Position numbers and translations under genes: made by a program. This document shows, one piece after another, positions 27,369 through 32,963 of a stretch of 32,963 nt of DNA (position 1 is the stretch's first letter; each line of letters starts with the position of its first letter). The stretch covers positions 1-32,963 of the forward strand of contig JABABA010000032.1 of NCBI GenBank assembly GCA_014238415.1, read 5' to 3'. The notes below the pieces were generated by a model. That model ran no database searches. It was given only the letters and a program-made list of their open reading frames with translations, and was not told the origin of the DNA. Source of the DNA: Planctomycetota bacterium. GTDB taxonomy: Bacteria > Planctomycetota > UBA1135 > GCA-002686595.

Positions 27369-30197
27369 ATGCACCGCCTGAGAAAACTGCCACTGCTCCT
27401 GCTCTTCGCATCATGTGCTCAAGAGGTTGTAGCTCCGCCTGCAGTACGAATCAGACTCTTCGATGCAATGGACCAAGCTACCGTTCAAGTAGCTGGCACG
27501 GTTGCTCAGGAAGCCGCGCCCGCGCGTACTTTCAATTTGGATTTTGCAGAGATCCAACAGCAACTGTGGTTTGGGCGGCCAAACGGGCGTCGCATGAACT
27601 GGAACACAGAACAAGGTTACAAACTAGACGACGACCTTGGCCTGAAGGGAGACTGCCTGCGTATTGGGCCAAATGTCAAAGAACACCAGAGCCGCGTAGC
27701 ACTGGTACTGCCCATGCGCGGACGAGCCCGCGTAACGGTGTCTGCACGAGTGAAGCTCACGGACAACCCCGCCTCGGACACATCCACCACGCGTGAGGTG
27801 CTGCGCCTGATCGAGCACGACGAAGAGGGCATCGACCCATCTCGTACTCGCTCTTGGCCCACGGCGCGAGTATCACGCCAACTCGATGCGTCCGGATGGG
27901 ACATCGTCGAGACCGAGATCATCACAAAACCGGACACCCGTTCACTGCAGGTCCAGCTCATGCACCCGAGCGGCGACAGTGCCTCATCGATAACGCGCTT
28001 CGACGACCTCATGATCGTGGAGCAGCCGCTGACGTCGGCGGAACTTGTGCAGAGCCTTGTCAGTCGCTACCGACCGCGGGACGGCCAAGAGGAACTGACA
28101 CCCTGGCGATTGCGTGTCAGTCTGTCGAGCGAAGTGCGCGACTCGGTGCTGGTTCCAGTGGACAGCGTACTCAGCATGCCGCTTATGGTGCCCCCCGCGG
28201 CGAGTGCTCCGCACCTGCGCTTTCACATGGGTGCGCTGCCCGAGACGCGACGCTCAGAAGGGGACGGCGCGCGACTTTCAGTTGCGTTCGAAAACACGCA
28301 GGGCATACAAACAGAGCTCGGCTCCTTCGAGTTCGATCCCAAGAACGAAGTCAAAGATCGTTCCTGGCTCGAGTGCAACATCGATCTGTCCCAGATAGCC
28401 GGGAGCAGCGGTCAGCTCGAATTCAAGGCTCAAGATGTGGGAGGCGAATCTGACGAACTCGACGACATACTCATCGCCACTCCACGCGTCGAGCCTGCCA
28501 CCGAAACGCCCTCCGCCTTCAACGTGCTGCTGATCGGAGTCGACACCCTGCGTGCGGACCATCTCTCGGCATTCGGCTACAGCCGCAACACGACGCCAAA
28601 CCTCACGGCTCTTGCAAACAAGGGCGTGCGTTTCACTCAGGCACGCTCACAGGCCCCTTGGACCCTGCCCTCGTTTTCAACCGCACTGACCTCACTCTAC
28701 CCATCGGCTCACGGAGCCGGGCGTGGAGGGCACGACGAGTGGGAAGGCATCGATCCGACAACGATCGCTCTTGCGGAGGTGCTCTCGCGGTGCGGCTATG
28801 AAACAGCTGGAATCGTGGCAAACGGACTGATCTCGCCGCGCTACGGCCTCGACCAGGGCTTCGACTCCTACTATGCGCAATGGGCGATGGAGTCCGCCAC
28901 AAATGATGCGCCACGCGTCATTGAGTTCGTGGATTCACACACGACAACCCCGTGGCTGATGTTCTGGCACATCATGGATCCGCACCTGAACTACGACACA
29001 GCAGACAAGTACCAAGACGCGTTCACGGACCCTGACTACGCCGGTCGATTCGCAGAAACCCGCAAGGTGCCATTCCGCTTCCTGGATCCACGCCCAGGTA
29101 GACGCTGGTTCACACACGAAGGCCCCCCACCCGCGCCCGAACTCGAGGAAGAGGACGCCAAATATATTGTTGACGCGTATGACGCTGAGATTGCCGAAGT
29201 CGATGCTGCAATAGGGAGCCTGATTGATGCCCTGCGCGCAAACGGCCAATGGGAGCGCACTATTATCGTCCTCTTCGCCGACCATGGCGAAGGGCTCGGA
29301 GACCACAACCATTACCACCACGGCTACACGCTATTTGACGACCAGGTGCATGTACCGTGGATCCTACGCATCCCGGGAAGTCACGAAGGCCAGATCATAG
29401 ATCGCCCGGTGGGTGTGATTGACATTGCGCCCACGGTGCTTGGCGCCCTCGGTCTTCCGATCCCCGATACGTTCCAGGGAATCGACCGTCTCGCCGTCAA
29501 TGCCCCACAGAATGACGCGGTCGTGATGGAATACCCAAGCTACGACAGCTCGGCGCAGAAGGCATGGATGCTCGGTTCATTCAAGTACATGCACGACCCA
29601 GTCTTCCACACCGAGGCACTGTACGACACGTCTATTGACCCAGCGGAGCATCTCGATGTCTCCGCTCGGCACCCCAAGATCGTGGAACGCGCTCGCCGAG
29701 AGCTCGATGCATTCCGGTGGGAGCATTTGCAGAAAGGGCGATTTCATCTGCGCCTGCGCGGCGAGAAGGGTCAAGTTCTAAAACTGCGCATCGAGACGAA
29801 CGATCTCTTCGATGCCAACTTCATCGCGCGCCCCTCCACGAGCGAGCATGACTTCGAGATGGACCTGATGCGTAAGCATCTGGAACTTGAGACCACACTC
29901 ACCAATGGCCGCTTCGAGCTCGTGTTCTGGTGCCGCGGCACCGAACTCGACTTCGAGATCACACTCGACGGCGAGGCCCTCGAGAACCTCGACCTCTCAG
30001 GAGATGGGCAGGGTGAAGTCTGGACACTGCCCGCGCACCTGCCACGTGGCAAGATCGAGGAACTGCAGTCCGATACCCTCAACTGGCCCCGTAGTGGATG
30101 CGCCCTGCTCTGGCTCGAAGCCGGCGCAGGCAACGTGCTTCCCGTGGTCAACACGCCAGAGGAAAACGAGATTCTGCGAGCCCTGGGCTACCGCTGA
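27369..30197 (+). CDS. Large sulfatase-fold lipoprotein with extra N- and C-terminal domains
   Basis: The 942-residue product from ATG 27369 has a short signal peptide with a lipobox-like LFASC (Cys16). Residues ~40-380 are beta-rich and contain two similar stretches (around 27720-28010 and 28080-28490 in DNA), suggesting accessory carbohydrate-binding-like or jelly-roll domains. The sulfatase-fold domain follows: D392 in IGVDTLRADHLSAFGY, T432 in WTLPSFSTAL at the nucleophile position, and D638/H639 in ADHGEGLGDHNHYHHG. Thr replaces the Cys/Ser needed for formylglycine, so this is likely not a classical sulfatase. Residues ~790-942 form another beta-rich domain, ending ILRALGYR. It stands alone between a small-membrane-protein pair and dprA. 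An earlier in-frame start at 27294 is less likely because it would precede the signal peptide. Confidence 0.85.
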   Translation: MHRLRKLPLLLLFASCAQEVVAPPAVRIRLFDAMDQATVQVAGTVAQEAAPARTFNLDFAEIQQQLWFGRPNGRRMNWNTEQGYKLDDDLGLKGDCLRIGPNVKEHQSRVALVLPMRGRARVTVSARVKLTDNPASDTSTTREVLRLIEHDEEGIDPSRTRSWPTARVSRQLDASGWDIVETEIITKPDTRSLQVQLMHPSGDSASSITRFDDLMIVEQPLTSAELVQSLVSRYRPRDGQEELTPWRLRVSLSSEVRDSVLVPVDSVLSMPLMVPPAASAPHLRFHMGALPETRRSEGDGARLSVAFENTQGIQTELGSFEFDPKNEVKDRSWLECNIDLSQIAGSSGQLEFKAQDVGGESDELDDILIATPRVEPATETPSAFNVLLIGVDTLRADHLSAFGYSRNTTPNLTALANKGVRFTQARSQAPWTLPSFSTALTSLYPSAHGAGRGGHDEWEGIDPTTIALAEVLSRCGYETAGIVANGLISPRYGLDQGFDSYYAQWAMESATNDAPRVIEFVDSHTTTPWLMFWHIMDPHLNYDTADKYQDAFTDPDYAGRFAETRKVPFRFLDPRPGRRWFTHEGPPPAPELEEEDAKYIVDAYDAEIAEVDAAIGSLIDALRANGQWERTIIVLFADHGEGLGDHNHYHHGYTLFDDQVHVPWILRIPGSHEGQIIDRPVGVIDIAPTVLGALGLPIPDTFQGIDRLAVNAPQNDAVVMEYPSYDSSAQKAWMLGSFKYMHDPVFHTEALYDTSIDPAEHLDVSARHPKIVERARRELDAFRWEHLQKGRFHLRLRGEKGQVLKLRIETNDLFDANFIARPSTSEHDFEMDLMRKHLELETTLTNGRFELVFWCRGTELDFEITLDGEALENLDLSGDGQGEVWTLPAHLPRGKIEELQSDTLNWPRSGCALLWLEAGAGNVLPVVNTPEENEILRALGYR

Positions 30198-30365
30198 CCT
30201 GATGAGCACCGGAAACTTCCCATCGGAACGCGTGTTTCTGGAACAGTGTCAAACAACAGGACTTCGCGGGTATCGAAAAGAACCATTTGCTCCAAGGTCT
30301 TTGGCAGCAGCATGATCAGTGCGAGCGCAATACTCGTCGCCAATTCGTCCTGCATTGAGGGCTGA

Positions 30366-31250
30366 TCATTGACTCTGCTGGCGCGTGGGCACCACCCACA
30401 GACCTCCTGGAATCCGCCTGACGCGCCCGTCCAATTCGAGGTCCACCAAACGGATCGAAGTTTCCAGCACAGGCTGATTCACTCTTGAACTCAGGCTCTC
30501 AGCACTCAGGGCATCACCCTCCAAAGCCCTCAGGATCGGATCCATGTCCCCCATTTGTTCGCCCCATTCGCCCCCCGCCCGCGATGTTCCTCGCAGGGCT
30601 TCCAAATCGGTCAACAACTGACCAGGGGAGCCCACGGCGGTGGCTCCCTCTCGCAATAGACGCAAGGCCCCGAGCCCCAAGGGGTGATCCACCGCCTGGG
30701 GTACCACGAATACCGCACGCCCAAGGTCTGCGGCCCAGCGCGCGGTGATCAGGGAACCGGAACGATGGGCAGCTTCAATCACAATGGTCGCATCGCAAAG
30801 GGCCGCGATGATTCGATTGCGCATGGGGAAGTGATGTCGCCGAGGCGAGATCCCCGGCCCGAACTCACTCAGCAGGAGCCCTTCGCGTGTCATGCGCTCC
30901 GTAAGTTGTCCGGCAGGCCAGGGCTGATCCACACCACAACCCAACACCGCAATAGTTGCACCGCCCTCATCAAGGACGGCCTCATGTGCGATGCCATCCA
31001 CGCCCCGCGCCAGACCGCTGACCACAACGCATCCCGCCCGGGCGAGTGCTCCCGCAAATCGCTTGGCCTGGTCACGCCCGTAACTGGTTGGCGATCGTGA
31101 CCCCACCACCGCCACCCGTGGTCCCAACTGCTGAAGCTCATGTTGACCGCGGGTCCAAAAGGTCTTCACCGGTGGGTCCAGACCAATGAACCCCTCCAGG
31201 GGCTTTGCCCAATCATCCGGCGGTCGCTCCCATCGTTGAATGCTCTGCAC
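30366..31250 (-). CDS. dprA: DNA-processing protein DprA/Smf
   Basis: DprA loads RecA on incoming single-stranded DNA during natural transformation. The 294-residue protein has the Rossmann-like core: GSRSPTSYGRDQAKRFA (~50-66), VVSGLARGVDGIAHEAVL, GCGVDQPWPAGQ, LSEFGPGISPRRHHFPMRNR and SGSLITARWA. A winged-helix C-terminus (~237-290, ILRALEGDALSAESLSSRV) is also typical. The N-terminal SAM-like domain of longer homologues is missing. Only a GTG at 31250 can serve as start before an upstream in-frame stop. It lies downstream of a small zinc-ribbon gene on the same strand. Confidence 0.95.
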   Translation of the reverse strand: MQSIQRWERPPDDWAKPLEGFIGLDPPVKTFWTRGQHELQQLGPRVAVVGSRSPTSYGRDQAKRFAGALARAGCVVVSGLARGVDGIAHEAVLDEGGATIAVLGCGVDQPWPAGQLTERMTREGLLLSEFGPGISPRRHHFPMRNRIIAALCDATIVIEAAHRSGSLITARWAADLGRAVFVVPQAVDHPLGLGALRLLREGATAVGSPGQLLTDLEALRGTSRAGGEWGEQMGDMDPILRALEGDALSAESLSSRVNQPVLETSIRLVDLELDGRVRRIPGGLWVVPTRQQSQ

Positions 31251-31392
31251 AAGGGAGTAGACGAGCGGAAACTCCGCCGGTTACACCTCTCGAATTGAAC
31301 AGTTCGACAGTTCGGCTCCTGCCACGAAATCCACGAACCCAATAGAGACCCCGAGGGGAAACACCATCCACCGGGATATGAGCAGGAAGCAA

Positions 31393-31623
31393 TCAGGCCG
31401 AAGGTTTTGTCGCCCCTTCGCCCTTCACAAGCACGAGCTGAGCGCTTGGTATCTTGGGCACAGGCTCCGCCCAGGCGGCATGGAAGATTCCGGGTTGAGC
31501 ATCTAGCACCCGGTCTCCGCAGGCCTTGCAAGGCTTGCCGGAGGGAAGCCTGTTGAGCACCGGGGGAGTCCCGATGCCTTGGGCACAGTGCATGCAGATT
31601 GCCTCAGAATGGGATGCTTTCAC
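31393..31623 (-). CDS. Small zinc-ribbon protein (putative)
   Basis: A 76-residue reading from GTG 31623 has two knuckles, CMHC (residues 10-13) and CKAC (32-35), with PPVLNRLPSGKPC between them, the spacing expected for a zinc ribbon. The C-terminal half has no motif. The GTG is chosen because ATG 31593, which has a better GAGG ribosome site, would cut off the first Cys. It precedes dprA by about 140 bp on the same strand. The gene is plausible from the Cys pattern but short, so confidence is moderate. Confidence 0.5.
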   Translation of the reverse strand: MKASHSEAICMHCAQGIGTPPVLNRLPSGKPCKACGDRVLDAQPGIFHAAWAEPVPKIPSAQLVLVKGEGATKPSA

Positions 31624-31935
31624 CCCCTCTTTTTCGACACAAGGGACCCTCCTTCTTGAGCCCGGGGCCGGAGCAAGCCATGAATGAACCCCCCAGGCAC
31701 CCCCCTGGAAGAACCCCGAACTGCCCGGGACCCCCAATCCCCTCGCAAACTCTTCCGTCCAGGTAAGATATTGGAGAAAATCCCCCTTTCAGCCCCCTGA
31801 AAGGTCTATTCTTGGGTCAGGTCGCCCGCCCGGACAAGATCGTCCATAATGCGTCAGGACCTCTGGAATCAATCCGCACTCAAGTGGTGCCGATAATTCT
31901 CTCGATACGAAGACAACCGCCACCAGGCACCAGCG
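31624..31935. promoter_or_regulatory. Divergent intergenic region upstream of the Rrf2-type gene
   Basis: About 312 bases separate the zinc-ribbon gene start from the Rrf2-type gene. A CATAAT box at 31845-31850 could be a -10 element for the plus-strand gene, but no good -35 is at the usual distance. An 8-bp inverted repeat upstream is listed separately. No gene is supported here. Confidence 0.35.
31785..31804. repeat. Perfect 8-bp inverted repeat, possible operator
   Basis: CCTTTCAG, four C, then CTGAAAGG, about 130 bp upstream of the Rrf2-type gene. It could be a regulator-binding site or a transcript hairpin; no gene ends just before it on either strand, which makes a terminator role less likely. 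Confidence 0.4.
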
Positions 31936-32424
31936 ATGCTCAAACTGACAAAGCGCACTGAATATGGGCTGATTGCCCTGACTCACCTCGCCCAAAGGCA
32001 GGGTGAGGTGGTGCCTGCTCGTGAGATCGGAGACCGCTATCCGATTCCCCGGCGTCTTTTGGCTGAGGTCATGAAGGACCTCTGCAACGCAGATCTGGTG
32101 GCTTCTACCCGCGGTGCTCACGGTGGCTATGCCCTTGTGCGCCCGGCCCGAGAACTCTCCCTGGGAGAAATCGTCAGCGCCCTCGAAGGTGCCCCCACGG
32201 TCAGCAGCTGCGGCGATGGAGATCTTCTGCATGGAGAACACTCTTGCGATGTGCAGCCGATCTGCCCGATCCGCTCACCCCTTGTAGAAATCAAGGACAA
32301 GATCTGGCAGATGATGCTGACTACCAGTCTGGCTTCCCTTGCCCAACCCCACAAACCCTACCGCCCACTTGCCAGCCAGACACAAGTCAATGGCTCGGTC
32401 AAATCGTCCATAGAGTCCCCATGA
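31936..32424 (+). CDS. Rrf2-family transcriptional regulator (IscR-like)
   Basis: The 162-residue protein starts with the Rrf2 winged-helix signature: [18 protein letters not shown], the recognition-helix region ([19 protein letters not shown]) and the wing [24 protein letters not shown] three-Cys set follows at C92, C104 and C110 (spacing x11 and x5), which in this family binds an iron-sulfur cluster; IscR itself uses C92-C98-C104. The gene overlaps the start of a cysteine desulfurase gene by four bases (ATGA), so a role in controlling iron-sulfur cluster assembly genes is likely. Autoregulation is possible through the inverted repeat upstream. The C-terminal ~40 residues are polar and unlikely to be structured. 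Confidence 0.9.
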   Translation: MLKLTKRTEYGLIALTHLAQRQGEVVPAREIGDRYPIPRRLLAEVMKDLCNADLVASTRGAHGGYALVRPARELSLGEIVSALEGAPTVSSCGDGDLLHGEHSCDVQPICPIRSPLVEIKDKIWQMMLTTSLASLAQPHKPYRPLASQTQVNGSVKSSIESP

Positions 32425-32963
32425 ACGGCCCCATCTATCTTGACTACCAGGCCACCACACCTGTAGATCCTCGCGTCCTGACAGCCATGCTGCCCTATTT
32501 CAGCGACGTCTTCGGCAATGCCGCCAGCCGCAGTCACCCCTTTGGCTGGAAAGCAGAAAAGGCGGTCGACAACGCGCGCGCCCAGTGTGCAGCCCTGATT
32601 GGCGCCCACGAAAAGGAGATAGTGTTCACCTCGGGCTCCACCGAAGCGATCAACCTGGCCCTCAAGGGCGTGGCCAAGATGTACGCCTCCAAAGGCAAGC
32701 ACATCATCACCAGTTTGTCTGAACACAAAGCGGTCCTGGATGTAGCCAAGCACCTGGAGAAAGAGGGCTACGAGGTCACCTACCTGGCTCCCGACGAGAA
32801 GGGGCGCCACAGCGCCGAGCAAATCGAAGCCGCCATGCGCGAGGACACGATTGTGGTGTCGATCATGTGGGCCAACAACGAGATCGGAACGATCCAACCG
32901 ATTCACGAAATTGGCAAGCTCTGCAAGGAGCGGGGAGTGCTTTTCATGTGTGACGGCACCCAG
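32421..32963 (+). CDS. iscS: Cysteine desulfurase IscS/NifS type, 5' part (cut by window edge)
   Basis: The first 181 residues of a PLP-dependent cysteine desulfurase, which removes sulfur from Cys for iron-sulfur cluster and thio-cofactor synthesis. Visible are [34 protein letters not shown], the cofactor-binding [26 protein letters not shown] with the PLP-stacking His, [12 protein letters not shown], and MCDGTQ where the Asp and Gln that contact PLP lie. The usual His before this motif is Met here. The catalytic Lys and Cys loop lie beyond the window. The ATG at 32421 overlaps the stop of the Rrf2-type gene, supporting an iscR-iscS-like operon. Confidence 0.93.
   Translation, partial: MNGPIYLDYQATTPVDPRVLTAMLPYFSDVFGNAASRSHPFGWKAEKAVDNARAQCAALIGAHEKEIVFTSGSTEAINLALKGVAKMYASKGKHIITSLSEHKAVLDVAKHLEKEGYEVTYLAPDEKGRHSAEQIEAAMREDTIVVSIMWANNEIGTIQPIHEIGKLCKERGVLFMCDGTQ

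Overview
The window is a GC-rich, densely coded bacterial chromosome segment with no phage, insertion-sequence or CRISPR signal. The best guess for the source is a Planctomycetota-like or similar Gram-negative lineage. This rests on the mix of secreted repeat proteins, sulfatase-fold proteins (one carrying TPRs, one an unusually large lipoprotein), a McsA/ClpC pair, a DUF1579-type protein, a PEGA lipoprotein and a TM2-like membrane protein that I associate with DUF6677. It is an inference from gene content only; there is no rRNA or other phylogenetic marker to test it.

Layout. Positions 1-313 (minus) hold the start of a secreted FG-GAP/VCBS protein cut by the window edge. A minus-strand M28 metallopeptidase (740-2674) is divergent from an ArnT/PMT-like membrane glycosyltransferase (2803-4623). 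tRNA-Ser(TGA) follows at 4678, then a two-lobed DUF1579-like secreted protein (4782-5828, minus) and a sulfatase-fold/TPR lipoprotein (6036-8495, minus). Divergent from it is a 1026-residue secreted protein (8763-11843) made of a beta-helix, five Big_9-like domains and polyglycine linkers, ending at a near-perfect bidirectional terminator. On the other side of that terminator lie three minus-strand envelope genes: a membrane-anchored unknown (11961-13070), an STT3/AglB-like oligosaccharyltransferase homologue (13158-15386) and an overlapping YejM-like membrane sulfatase-fold protein (15353-17329).

After tRNA-Ser(GCT) at 17478, a plus-strand run of tightly packed genes encodes a PEGA lipoprotein, MurD, a free-standing double Clp-N protein, McsA and the AAA+ unfoldase ClpC (17617-23847). 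Neither McsB nor CtsR lies among them. Next come a secreted HEAT-repeat protein overlapping a DUF309 protein, a convergent YbgC-type thioesterase, a TM2/DUF6677-like membrane protein overlapping a 65-residue two-helix protein, and a large sulfatase-fold lipoprotein (27369-30197). The window ends with dprA and a small zinc-ribbon gene (minus), then an Rrf2-type regulator overlapping a truncated iscS-type cysteine desulfurase that runs off the edge.

How the genes fit together. Two themes dominate. One is envelope and extracellular chemistry: two GT-C type membrane enzymes, three sulfatase-fold proteins that all carry Thr where formylglycine sulfatases carry Cys or Ser, MurD and several secreted repeat proteins. 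The other is regulated proteolysis: the ClpN-ClpN/McsA/ClpC cluster. The most interesting items for follow-up are the free-standing double Clp-N protein placed with mcsA and clpC, and the bacterial STT3-like gene translationally overlapping a YejM-like gene.
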